NCBI GenBank assembly: GCA_033977485.1
Contig: CM066988.1
Location: 8,535,501-8,599,500, forward strand
DNA: 64,000 nucleotides
Origin: Hydrangea macrophylla
Lineage: Eukaryota; Streptophyta; Magnoliopsida; Cornales; Hydrangeaceae
Reading direction: 5' to 3'
Below, piece by piece: positions 12,301-21,651 of the stretch. The notes under the pieces were generated by a model, which made no database searches, was not told where the DNA came from, and was given only the letters and a program-made list of their open reading frames with translations. The position numbers and the translations under genes were made by a program. Positions within the stretch are counted from its first letter, which is position 1; each line of letters starts with the position of its first letter.

Positions 12301-12665
12301 AAATTTTCTTATGTGATGTAATATACTATCATAGTATTATTTGTCGAACCAAACATAGTATAAGATGATTATTTGGATGCTAATTGAGGCCCGTCGAAAG
12401 ACGGGGCGAGTTGAGGGTGTTTTAGTCGTGACAAAGGCTCCTTCCTCTCTCGTACCAAAACCCCGAACCAAGTTCTTTGGTTATGAAGGGCCGGTGCCCT
12501 TATCCGCTTGGGTGAGTCAAAATTAGGTTTCTTGGTTCCTTAAAGACCAAGTGGCGACTCTGTATCTGTTTTCAACAGACCTTTCAATTTCCTTTTCTTT
12601 GATTCAAATCAATTTCAAAACACTCTCAAACAAGAGAGAGAAGTGGTCCACTTCCGGTGTCCACA
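9366..12665 (+). repeat. 5' LTR of element D (3300 bp)
   Basis: It starts TGTAGACACCCCATTTTG and ends TTCCGGTGTCCACA. Compared by eye with the 3' LTR, it differs by about 13 substitutions and two indels of about 22 bp: a TTTGACCAGG-type repeat near 9670 and a GC-palindrome unit near 10235. Eleven substitutions fall in the first 800 bp, and none was seen between about 10,283 and 12,330. A CCAAT motif (10382) and TATATAAA (10427-10434) mark the promoter. The 87-codon open frame at 10574 has no ATG and is not credible as a gene. Confidence 0.97.
10211..10434 (+). promoter_or_regulatory. Element D U3: three GC palindromes, CCAAT and TATA box
   Basis: Three near-identical units of (A)CTGCCGCCGCGGCACT follow each other at about 10221-10282. 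The third (10266-10282, AGTGCCGCCGCGGCACT) is perfect, with 8-bp arms. A CCAAT box follows at 10382 and TATATAAA at 10427-10434. The 3' LTR has two units (28269-28310) and the same TATA at 28455-28462. The RNA should start shortly after the TATA box. Confidence 0.7.
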
Positions 12666-12668
12666 ATC

Positions 12669-12686
12669 TGGCGACTCTGCTGGGGA
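12669..12686 (+). promoter_or_regulatory. Primer binding site of element D
   Basis: TGGCGACTCTGCTGGGGA lies three bases after the LTR end. It is the type known from Ogre/Tat elements and ascribed there to tRNA-Arg. Element E has the same site with one difference. Confidence 0.8.
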
Positions 12687-12942
12687 ATTTTATTTTAAAA
12701 CAAAATAATACAGAGGTTTGACTCATAAGAAGCATCCTTAAAATCATCTTTTTACTGTGTCTGGTTCACCGCATTGCACTCTGCATTTTACCCTCCCGAC
12801 TGTGTCTGAAACGCGGCGCTGACATTGTTCAGGTCTTGCTGTGCCAGGGCACAAGTCACCGTTGATACTGTACCTTCCAAGGTATATCAAAAAGAGTAAA
12901 AACCTCCGTACTGTCTCTCTGACGGTATATTGGAACTCTCGT

Positions 12943-13072
12943 CAACGGACCCTCTTTGACTAAACCCAGCCTTTGCATATAGATTCCTGTAGAACCTTTC
13001 ATAGGACTGTTCATTTATCTTTTCAGATAGGACAATGTGTTATAACTGCTGTATGCCCTGACGGGATTACCT
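12943..13072 (+). other. Leader block conserved between D and E
   Basis: Segments such as GTCAACGGACCCTCTTTGAC, CCCAGCCTTTGCATA and TGTATGCCCTGACGGGATTAC recur with few changes and in the same order in the leader of E (34348-34472), although the surrounding leaders differ. Its place between PBS and gag fits an RNA packaging or dimerisation signal. That function is inferred. Confidence 0.55.
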
Positions 13073-13295
13073 GCGCGGTGTAGATGCTTATGTGGCATAG
13101 AACAAAACCTCTTTCTTATGATTCTCAAGGCAATCACTCACATGTGATCACATTGAGTCGACCTGCCTAAGCATCATGACAAGGATGTCTGCCCCATGCT
13201 CACAAAGATATACACCGCAAACCTTGTTTGTCGGTCCTAAGACATAGGAGTATGAAAACCTGCTAGAAAGTACGATCACTATAGACATACTTACC

Positions 13296-13575
13296 CCAGT
13301 TTCTCCCAGAAACTCTGTCCAGATATCCCAGATATAACCGTATTTACCAGTTTCTCCCAGAAACTCTGTCCAGATATCCCAGATATAACCGTGTTTACCA
13401 GTTTCTCCCAGAAACTCTGTCCAGATATCCCAGATATAACCGTGTTTACCAGTTTCTCCCAGAAACTCTGTCCGAATATCCCAGATATAACCGTATTTAC
13501 CAGTTTCTCCCAGAAACTCTGTCCAGATATCCCAGATATAACCATACTTACCAGTTTCTCCCAGAAACTCCGCCC
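13296..13575 (+). repeat. 51-bp minisatellite in the leader of D
   Basis: Units start at 13296, 13347, 13398, 13449, 13500 and (partial) 13551, beginning CCAGTTTCTCCCAGAAACTC. They are nearly identical. Because 51 is a multiple of three, frames stay open on both strands across the array; these are side effects of the repeat and not genes. Confidence 0.95.
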
Positions 13576-13961
13576 CAGTCAATCGGAAGTGTCTGAAAAC
13601 CCCTGTTATCCTTCGGTGATCGTACTGGAAAGTAAGATTGGCACACTCTATATGGTTAGGACCTTAATTGCTTAACCTCTATCTGTTAGAAATAGGAACA
13701 TCATATAGATTAAGGCTTACATCCGCATGCTTGTCTCCCATGCATACACCATTCCCATCTCTCTGCACGCACTGTCCCGAGTCGGTCCACGTCACTGTCT
13801 TTGTCTGTCTAAAAGTCGTCACTGTCAGGATCTGATACATCCCTTCTCTCAAAATTTGTCAGGTCAGTATAGATTCCCAAGGTCAGCAGCCGGAATCCTC
13901 GTTGTGGACCAGGAGTTCGGATAATCGTTTAGTCAGAATCGGTACGACAGCCCGCTTCAAC

Positions 13962-16900
13962 ATGAATAGAGAAGAATTGGAAAACAAGGTCACCGAGTTG
14001 GGAGCGACTATAAGCCAACAATCCGACAGTCTAGCCCAAGTCCTGAAATTCATGGAAGAACTAAAGCAGCAGCAGCCGCAACCTCCGCCCGGGTTTCCGC
14101 CACCAGGTTTTGAACCTCCTCTACATGAGAATGATGGGGAGGAAAACTGGTTCCAAGGGGTCCCACCGCTCACATATGAAAAGAAGCTCCAGGAAAAGAT
14201 GGACAAGGTCGACAAACTGGAGAGCGTGCTGAGAAAAAGCAAGGGAATCGATGATTACATGCTAGATCTGGAAGGCCTCTTTGAGCCGGTCAAGTTGAAA
14301 CTGCCGGAGAACTTCAAAATGCCTGCCATCGATCGTTTTGATGGGACTGGGAACCCGAAAAGCCACGTGAAGCTATGTATGAGTATCTTCCAATCCATGG
14401 GTTGCACCCACGAGCACATCGCAATGCTGTTCCCACAAACTCTGGCAAAATCTGCACTATCATGGTTCCTAACCTTGGAAGCCTCCAAGACCCGGGCCTG
14501 GGAAGATATCGTTCGAGTTTTTGTCGATCATTACTCTTACAACCAGGAGCTGGATGTCACTATCAGGGATTTGGAAACGACCCGGCAAAGCAACAACGAA
14601 TCCTTCGCTGCGTTTCTGAGCAGGTGGAGGAACAAGGTAGCTCAAATGACCCACCGGCCGATTGAAAAGGAACAGGTAAGGATGCTCATCCGGAATCTGC
14701 AGCCACTTTACCATGAGAAGTTATTCTACCAGTCCATCTCCACCTTTGAAGAGTTGTTTGAGGTCGGGACCCGAATCGAAGATGCTATCAGGGAAGGAAA
14801 GATCAAAAAGGAAGACCCTCCGAGTCAGCCAAGAAGGCCCAGCTACTCCCGGAATCCTCCGGATGTCAATGCCCTTAGCGGCCAACCCATGGCATACCCT
14901 CCAAGGCCATACCAACCCTCCAACCAGGAAAATCCCTCCAACCGCCCTTTCCAGAAAAAGCCCCCTCGCAATTTTGCCAAGCTAGAAATCTCCCTCTCCT
15001 CAGCCTTGGACCGCCTCCTCAAAAAGGGCCATCTCCAACTACTCCAGTCTCGAAATACCCCACCCCCTCCTAACTGTGATATGTCCAAACGATGCGCCTA
15101 CCACCAAGCCCCCGGCCATAACACCGATGACTGCATGCGCCTTCGCCATGATATCCAAGACCTTATTGATCAGAATATCATCGAGCCGCCCCCAAAGCAG
15201 TCCCATATCACCCAAAATCCCCTACCAAACCACCAAAATGTCAACCTCATCGAGTCCAACCCTATGCCCTTCAACCCTGCCACTTATATCACCCCCCTAG
15301 GACAACCCTTACCCCTCATTGACATCCCGGATTCTGAGGAAATTCATCTGATCGGAGGGGAGAATGACGAGTGGCAGCAGCAGCTTAATGATGAGCAAGA
15401 CTTGTTCTTCCTGGAAGAGCATGACCTAGGGGTGGTAGACCTCAAATGGTATGATCCTAACAATGAGAGTGATGGTTCCATCTGGAACGAACCAGAAAAG
15501 CCCTTTGTGGGAACGGATTGTGATTGGTTCAAGAAGGATGGGACTGTAGAAGGGCCTACTCCTGCCGAGATTGATCATCTGACCAGGTCAGGCCGTTATT
15601 ATCAGCCTCCGCAGCCTGCCGCCGACGCAACCGAGAAAGGTCCAGTCAAGGACAAGGGAAAGGGTAAGATAGATGAGATCATCGAAGAAGATAATGAGTT
15701 GATAAAGCAGCTAAAGAAGACCCAAGCACATCTCTCAATGTGGGATATCATGGTAACATCCTACAAGCATAGGCAAGCCGTGTTGAATGCCTTGGCTGGG
15801 ATTGAAGTTCTTATCGATGCCGCACCGGAGGACATGGTGGCTTTCTTGGGCGCACTTACCCCCGACCCGATCATTACATTTTCTGATGAGGACTTGCCAC
15901 CGGAAGGATCCGCGCATAACAAAGCATTATACATCACTGTTGGATGTAAGGAGCAGCAGGTACCGTTTTGTCTGGTCGACACAGGTTCTGCTCTAAATGT
16001 CTGTGCCTTGAGAACTGCCACTGCTTTGGGAGTCAATATCCTTGACATCACGCCATCCGTGCAATCCGTAAGGGCCTATGATAACACTAGAAGAAATGTG
16101 ATGGGGACTGTCTCTCTACAAATCCGGGTAGGATCTTTGACAAGCACCGAAGTCTTTCAAGTCATGGACATACCTGCATCGTTCAACTTACTGATTGGGA
16201 GGCCCTGGCTTCATGCCAACAAAGCTGTATCATCCACTGCACATCAAATGATCAAGTACATTCATGAGAAGGAAGTAAAGATTATCCTTGGTAATAGTTG
16301 GGGTAACGAAGCCTTCCCAAATTACGCTCCCATTTTTGAAGTCCAAATACCTGAGCTGGAAGAAGGAGAAATCGGAGGATTCTTCATGGAAGAAGTCCAT
16401 ATGATCAACGATGAAGACCGATTCCCTGAGGTCCACTCTGTAGTTGTCAACATTGTCCGCAAGATGAACTACTTTCCCGGAATGGGATTGGGTCGACGCC
16501 AGCAAGGAATTCGGGAGTTCCCACAGATCAAAGGGCAACAAGGCACTTTCGGGTTGGGGTACAAGCCCGCTGAAGAAGACGTTGAGCTACAGAGGCCATG
16601 GAAGAAAAGGGTGAAGGGTCTCCCCCCATACCGCAAGACTTTGAACGGACAATTCATCAAAGAAGGGGATGATTTCCCTTACTTCGGGTTCCCCGAACCC
16701 TGGACCCATCAAACCACTGGGAAAAGGCACCCCGGGCTTGAAATCTTTGCTGACTGCGAAAGGCCCCCATACCAAGACCCGTTCTATCCCGAAGAAGTTG
16801 AGAAGACCCCGGAGGAAGACTGGTTGAAATACCTGGACACTGAAGCCATCAAGAAAATGTGGGAAGAATCCGCTGAGGAGGAGGAAGAAAAGAGGGCCAA

Positions 16901-19900
16901 GAGCCAAGATGATCAGATCAAGCCAACTGAGGAGGGTCTGAGCAACCAGGCTGTAGAGTCATCTATCTGTGTCTCCCAATCCCCTATCCCCCCGGAGTCT
17001 GTACTGCCAATTATCGAGTCTGTACTAGAGTCGGCTGCCGTAAGCCTACCACTGTCCAATGTAATCGCTCCACCTGTCATGAATGAAATGAAAGACGATT
17101 CTGCTTACTCCTCTGTGTCTAACACTTGTGAATGCACAGATCCCTCCGAGGATCTCCCAATTGAACTTAAGCAACTAATTGAAAAACCACCTGCTTATGA
17201 AATAATCGAGGATACTTTATCAGTTAACCTAGGTGAAACAGATAATCCACAAATTGTGCAAATTGGCTCAACTCTTAATAAAGAAGAAAAAGAAAAATTA
17301 ACCCTCTTGCTAAAAGAATTCAAAGATGTTTTTGCTTGGTCTTACGAAGACATGCCTGGGGTCGATCCCGACATCGTCCAACATCATATTCCTCTCCTCC
17401 CCAATTCTAAACCTGTCAAACAGAAACTGAGGCGCATGAGACCGGAATGGGCACTCAAGGTTAAAGAAGAGGTGGAGAAGCAGTTCAAGGCAGGGTTCAT
17501 CATTGTCACCGAATACCCGGAATGGGTTGCCAATATCGTACCGGTCCCGAAGAAGGATGGGAAAGTTCGCGTGTGCGTCGACTTCCGTGATCTAAACAAA
17601 GCCAGTCCCAAGGATGACTTTCCACTTCCCCACATTGACGTCTTGGTAGATAACACCGCAGGACATGAGCTACTTTCATTCATGGATGGTTTCTCAGGAT
17701 ATAATCAGATTCTAATGGCGCCAGAAGATCGGGAGAAGACGACATTCACCACCCCTTGGGGAACCTACTGTTATAGAGTAATGCCCTTCGGACTCAAGAA
17801 CGCGGGGGCGACTTACCAAAGAGCTGCCACCACTCTGCTGCATGATATGATTCACAAGGAGGTAGAAGTGTACGTAGACGACATGATTGTGAAATCCAAG
17901 GACAGAGAAGGACACCTGGTAGCGCTGGAAAAGTTCTTCGAAAGGTTGCGCAAATACAAGATGAGGTTGAATCCAAAGAAATGCACTTTCGGTGTGACTT
18001 CCGGTAAACTCCTGGGTTTTCTCATCACCCAAAGGGGGATAGAGGTGGATCCCTCCAAGATCAAGGCAGTCCTAGAAATGACACCACCACGGAATGAAAA
18101 AGAAGTAAGGGGGTTCCTCGGAAGAATCCAATTCATTAGCCGCTTCATCTCCAAGCTCACAACCACGTGCGATCCTCTGTTCCGATTGTTGAGAAAAGGG
18201 GAGAAGTTCCAATGGGATGACCAATGCCAAGCCTCTTTCGACAAAATAAAAGCCTACCTTCAGAACCCGCCTGTCCTTTCACCACCCATTCCTCATAAGC
18301 CCTTATTCCTTTACCTATCCGTCTCCGAAAATGCCATGGGTTGCATGCTAGCCCAAGAAGGAGAAGAAAGCCACTCCGAAAAAGCCATATACTACCTCAG
18401 CAAGAGGATGACTGGGTATGAGCTCAACTACTCTACCCTTGAAAAAACGTGTTGGGCCTTGGTTTGGTGTACTCGCCGACTGAGGCACTACATGCTGGCC
18501 TTCCCAGTTGTGCTCATATCCCGCATGGATCCTCTAAAATACCTCCTCGAAAAACCCGCCTTGACTGGTCGCATATCCCGTTGGTTACTTCTACTATCCG
18601 AATTCGATATCAAGTATGTTACAAGCAAGTCAGTAAAAGGGAGAACCGTAGCCGAGCATCTCGCAGAGCATGCCGTTGACTCCGAAGAAAGTGGGGACTT
18701 TCCGTTTCCGGACGAGAATATCATGGAAATCAAGGAAGAACAGTGGAAGTTGTACTTCGATGGAGCGGCCAACATGAAAGGATACGGAGTAGGGATGATT
18801 CTCGTATCACCAAGCGGGGATCATACTCCATTGGCGGTCAAGCTCAACTATAACTCCACCAACAACACCGCCGAATATGAAGCGTGCATTCTGGGAATGG
18901 AAGCAGCCTTAGAACTGAGGGTTCAGAAATTAGATGTCTTCGGGGATTCGAACCTCATTATATCGCAAGCCAAAGGGGAATGGAAAGTAAAAGAAGAAAG
19001 GCTGAAGCCCTACCATGATCATCTTGACCAACTCAAAAGGCAATTCAAGAGTGTCACGTTCCTCTACTTGCCTAGGGAAGAGAACCAGCTAGCAGATTCA
19101 TTGGCAACCTTAGCCTCCATGATCAAGATTCCTGTGGGAATCAAGATGATGCCTTTGGTAATAGAGCAGAGGTACGAGCCTTCGTTCAATATGATCGCCG
19201 CAATCGAAGAAGAAGAGAATGAAATACCGTGGTATCGGGATGTTTGGGATTTCATAGAAAAGGGGATATACCCCCAAGAATGTACCGAGAAAGACAAAAG
19301 GGCCATTAGAAGATTCGCCGCGCAATTCATCATTTGCGGTGGAAAATTGCTGAAGAAAGGATACAATGGTCACAACCTAACTTGCTTGTTCGGAAAGAGT
19401 TCCAAAAGAATGATGGAAGAAATACACGAAGGGGTATGCGGTCCGCACATGAACGGTCACATGCTGGCTAAGAAAATCATAAGACAAGGGTACTACTGGA
19501 CAACATTGGAGAAAGATTGTTGTGAGTACGTGAGGAGGTGTCACAAGTGCCAGATTCATGCAAACATGATGCATACACCACCATCCCTTCTATACAGCAT
19601 GACTTCGCCTTGGCCATTCTCAACCTGGGGAATCGACATCATTGGTGAAATCATTCCGAAAGCCTCAAATGGAAATCGGTACATCCTGGTGGCCATAGAC
19701 TACTTCACAAAATGGGTAGAAGCTGCATCTTACACCAAGTTGGGGGCCAAAGAAGTGGCCAAATTCATCAAAAGAAATCTCATCTGCCGTTATGGAGTTC
19801 CTCATGAGATTATTTCGGATAACGGAAGTCATTTCAAGGCAGAAGTCAGGGATCTGTTCGAGGAATACAAGATCACTTATCACAAGTCGTCGCCGTATAG

Positions 19901-20474
19901 GCCGCAAACCAATGGGGCAGTCGAAGCTGCAAACAAGAATGTCAAGGCCATACTGCAGAAATCGGCCGATACCTACAAAGACTGGCATGAAAAGCTACCG
20001 TTCGCGCTTTGGGGATACAGAACATCAATAAGGACGTCCACAGGAGCAACTCCTTACTCGCTGGTGTATGGGATGGAAGCAGTGCTCCCAGTCGAGATAG
20101 AGCTACCGTCTCTACGCGTAATGGCAGAATGTGAAATTTCAGAATCAGATTGGTCGAGAGAAAGATACGAAGAGTTGGCTCTCATAGATGAAAAGCGCCT
20201 AGCGGCAGTCGACCATGTCCGAATCTATCAAAAAAGGGTAGCCCGTGCTTTCAATAAAAGGGTTCGTCCGAGAAAGATTGTCAAGGGTGACCTTGTCCTT
20301 AAGGAATTGCGAGCTCCGATCTTCGATCCCCGTGGGAAGTTCAAACCTAAGTGGGTCGGCCCTTATATCGTCAAAACAATCCTTTCTGGAGGAGCAACTT
20401 ACCTCATGGACCTCGATGGTGTCGAATTCAAAGAACCAATCAACATGGATCGCCTCAAAAAGTACTATGCTTGA
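13962..20474 (+). CDS. Gag-Pro-RT-RNaseH-aRNaseH-Integrase polyprotein of element D
   Basis: This is one uninterrupted frame of 2170 aa. I chose the ATG at 13962; the frame is open 20 codons further up but without an ATG. Domains in order: gag core (about 110-300), a CAYH..GHNTDDC knuckle at 378, aspartic protease with DTG at 673, a glycine-rich G-patch-like stretch (about 835-865, GMGLGRRQQG), RT with YVDD at 1304, an RNase H whose usual first Asp is replaced (YLSVSENAMG), an archaeal-type RNase H with intact D/E/D/D (D at 1600, AEYEA, GDSNLI, LADSLA), and integrase with an HHCC finger from 1822 and D (1892), SDNGSHF and VEAANK. It lacks the stops that mark every other pol in the window. It copies the element RNA into cDNA and integrates it. 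The extra RNase H is the hallmark of the Tat clade. No chromodomain is visible. Confidence 0.97.
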   Translation: MNREELENKVTELGATISQQSDSLAQVLKFMEELKQQQPQPPPGFPPPGFEPPLHENDGEENWFQGVPPLTYEKKLQEKMDKVDKLESVLRKSKGIDDYMLDLEGLFEPVKLKLPENFKMPAIDRFDGTGNPKSHVKLCMSIFQSMGCTHEHIAMLFPQTLAKSALSWFLTLEASKTRAWEDIVRVFVDHYSYNQELDVTIRDLETTRQSNNESFAAFLSRWRNKVAQMTHRPIEKEQVRMLIRNLQPLYHEKLFYQSISTFEELFEVGTRIEDAIREGKIKKEDPPSQPRRPSYSRNPPDVNALSGQPMAYPPRPYQPSNQENPSNRPFQKKPPRNFAKLEISLSSALDRLLKKGHLQLLQSRNTPPPPNCDMSKRCAYHQAPGHNTDDCMRLRHDIQDLIDQNIIEPPPKQSHITQNPLPNHQNVNLIESNPMPFNPATYITPLGQPLPLIDIPDSEEIHLIGGENDEWQQQLNDEQDLFFLEEHDLGVVDLKWYDPNNESDGSIWNEPEKPFVGTDCDWFKKDGTVEGPTPAEIDHLTRSGRYYQPPQPAADATEKGPVKDKGKGKIDEIIEEDNELIKQLKKTQAHLSMWDIMVTSYKHRQAVLNALAGIEVLIDAAPEDMVAFLGALTPDPIITFSDEDLPPEGSAHNKALYITVGCKEQQVPFCLVDTGSALNVCALRTATALGVNILDITPSVQSVRAYDNTRRNVMGTVSLQIRVGSLTSTEVFQVMDIPASFNLLIGRPWLHANKAVSSTAHQMIKYIHEKEVKIILGNSWGNEAFPNYAPIFEVQIPELEEGEIGGFFMEEVHMINDEDRFPEVHSVVVNIVRKMNYFPGMGLGRRQQGIREFPQIKGQQGTFGLGYKPAEEDVELQRPWKKRVKGLPPYRKTLNGQFIKEGDDFPYFGFPEPWTHQTTGKRHPGLEIFADCERPPYQDPFYPEEVEKTPEEDWLKYLDTEAIKKMWEESAEEEEEKRAKSQDDQIKPTEEGLSNQAVESSICVSQSPIPPESVLPIIESVLESAAVSLPLSNVIAPPVMNEMKDDSAYSSVSNTCECTDPSEDLPIELKQLIEKPPAYEIIEDTLSVNLGETDNPQIVQIGSTLNKEEKEKLTLLLKEFKDVFAWSYEDMPGVDPDIVQHHIPLLPNSKPVKQKLRRMRPEWALKVKEEVEKQFKAGFIIVTEYPEWVANIVPVPKKDGKVRVCVDFRDLNKASPKDDFPLPHIDVLVDNTAGHELLSFMDGFSGYNQILMAPEDREKTTFTTPWGTYCYRVMPFGLKNAGATYQRAATTLLHDMIHKEVEVYVDDMIVKSKDREGHLVALEKFFERLRKYKMRLNPKKCTFGVTSGKLLGFLITQRGIEVDPSKIKAVLEMTPPRNEKEVRGFLGRIQFISRFISKLTTTCDPLFRLLRKGEKFQWDDQCQASFDKIKAYLQNPPVLSPPIPHKPLFLYLSVSENAMGCMLAQEGEESHSEKAIYYLSKRMTGYELNYSTLEKTCWALVWCTRRLRHYMLAFPVVLISRMDPLKYLLEKPALTGRISRWLLLLSEFDIKYVTSKSVKGRTVAEHLAEHAVDSEESGDFPFPDENIMEIKEEQWKLYFDGAANMKGYGVGMILVSPSGDHTPLAVKLNYNSTNNTAEYEACILGMEAALELRVQKLDVFGDSNLIISQAKGEWKVKEERLKPYHDHLDQLKRQFKSVTFLYLPREENQLADSLATLASMIKIPVGIKMMPLVIEQRYEPSFNMIAAIEEEENEIPWYRDVWDFIEKGIYPQECTEKDKRAIRRFAAQFIICGGKLLKKGYNGHNLTCLFGKSSKRMMEEIHEGVCGPHMNGHMLAKKIIRQGYYWTTLEKDCCEYVRRCHKCQIHANMMHTPPSLLYSMTSPWPFSTWGIDIIGEIIPKASNGNRYILVAIDYFTKWVEAASYTKLGAKEVAKFIKRNLICRYGVPHEIISDNGSHFKAEVRDLFEEYKITYHKSSPYRPQTNGAVEAANKNVKAILQKSADTYKDWHEKLPFALWGYRTSIRTSTGATPYSLVYGMEAVLPVEIELPSLRVMAECEISESDWSRERYEELALIDEKRLAAVDHVRIYQKRVARAFNKRVRPRKIVKGDLVLKELRAPIFDPRGKFKPKWVGPYIVKTILSGGATYLMDLDGVEFKEPINMDRLKKYYA

Positions 20475-20476
20475 CA

Positions 20477-21050
20477 AAAATAACCATTTCTTTCAAGCCT
20501 TGCCTTGAACTACGCTTGACCTGATTCCCACTCGGGGATACGTAGGCAACCACATCGGTTCGGTCACCTCACCAAAATAACCATTTCTTTCAAGCCCTGC
20601 CTTGAACTACGCTTGACCTGATTCCCACTCGGGGATACGTAGGCAACCACATCGGTTCGGTCACCTCACCAAAATAACCATTTCTTTCAAGCCCTGCCTT
20701 GAACTACGCTTGACCTGATTCCCACTCGGGGATACGTAGGCAACCACATCGGTTCGGTCACCTCACCAAAATAACCATTTCTTTCAAGCCCTGCCTTGAA
20801 CTATGCTTGACCTGATTCCCACTCGGGGATACGTAGGCAACCACATCGGTTCGGTCACCTCACCAAAATAACCATTTCTTTCAAGCCCTGCCTTGAACTA
20901 CGCTTGACCTGATTCCCACTCGGGGATACGTAGGCAACCACATCGGTTCGGTCACCTCACCAAAATAACCTTTTTCTTTCGAAACTTTGGCCCGAACTAC
21001 GTTGGACCTGATCCCCGCTCGGGGGTACGTAGACAGATTTTCAAAAAGAA
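20477..21050 (+). repeat. 97-bp tandem array carrying a conserved hairpin
   Basis: It begins two bases after the gag-pol stop. Units start at 20477, 20574, 20671, 20768 and 20865, nearly identical, followed by a diverged sixth unit from 20962. Each holds GAACTACG...CTGATTCCCACTCGGGGATACGTAGGC, split here by dots. It folds as CTACG/CGTAG outside and ATTCCC/GGGGAT inside. The sixth unit has ATCCCC/GGGGGT and CTACGT/ACGTAG. The array would be part of the 3' untranslated region of the genomic RNA. Confidence 0.93.
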
Positions 21051-21060
21051 AAGAAGGATG

Positions 21061-21386
21061 GCTCGCTAGGATGAAAATCCGAAAGGACGCCTAGGCAAAA
21101 ATTAGAGCTAAATCCAAGGTGAGCAATAACAAAAGAGAGAAAATAGCTCGCTAGGCCACCTCCTTGGTGCCTAGGCAAAAATTATGAGCATGTGAGAAAT
21201 AAAGTCGCGGTCCTTACCATAACCCATATATCACCCTCCACACTAGGGGCAAACTTCGGCCACTCGCCTCGTTTGCCTGAACCCCTTCCAAACTAGGGGC
21301 AAACGTCGGTCATCTACCTCGTTTGCCTCACAACCATGCACATCCCAAACTAGGGGCAAACTTTGGCCACCCGCCTCGTTTGCCTC
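21061..21386 (+). repeat. Short repeats with PPT-like AGGGGCAAAC motifs
   Basis: Two copies of GCTCGCTAGG...CGCCTAGGCAAAAATTA lie at about 21062-21180. Three copies of an element of about 55 bp follow (about 21240-21386), each with CTAGGGGCAAAC followed by CGCCTCGTTTGCC. GGCAAAC and GTTTGCC can pair. The AGGGGCAAAC core is identical to the core of the true polypurine tract at 27381-27394. Related copies occur in E (36175-37330). Confidence 0.8.
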
Positions 21387-21651
21387 TAATCACCCTAGCA
21401 TGCCCCAGTGAGTACCAAAAAGCAACAACTAAATTGAAATCCAGGTCACAAAATATTTTTCAGAAAGCTAAATGCATAAAAAGAGGTTCTCAAAGTAACC
21501 AAGGTTCACTAATAAACAAACTTTGAATATTACATAAGCAGGAATAATCAAAGAAATAAAAGTCCTTCAAAAGCAATCACATGTTCAAAGACACTTGGAG
21601 GAATAAGCAGAATCAGTCAGGTCTAGTCTTTTTTTTTATTTTCAAAGGCCT

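Noticed and set aside
13148..13582. Minus-strand open frame of 144 codons with a 17-residue repeat
   Set aside because: It is the 51-bp leader minisatellite read in reverse; unit length divisible by three keeps frames open. No start context or known family.
14255..20477. Many overlapping open frames on both strands inside gag-pol of D
   Set aside because: Shadow frames of an intact 2170-aa polyprotein; none has a known domain.
20477..21050. Possible CRISPR-like array
   Set aside because: Direct units of 97 bp without variable spacers, in a plant retrotransposon; it is a tandem array.
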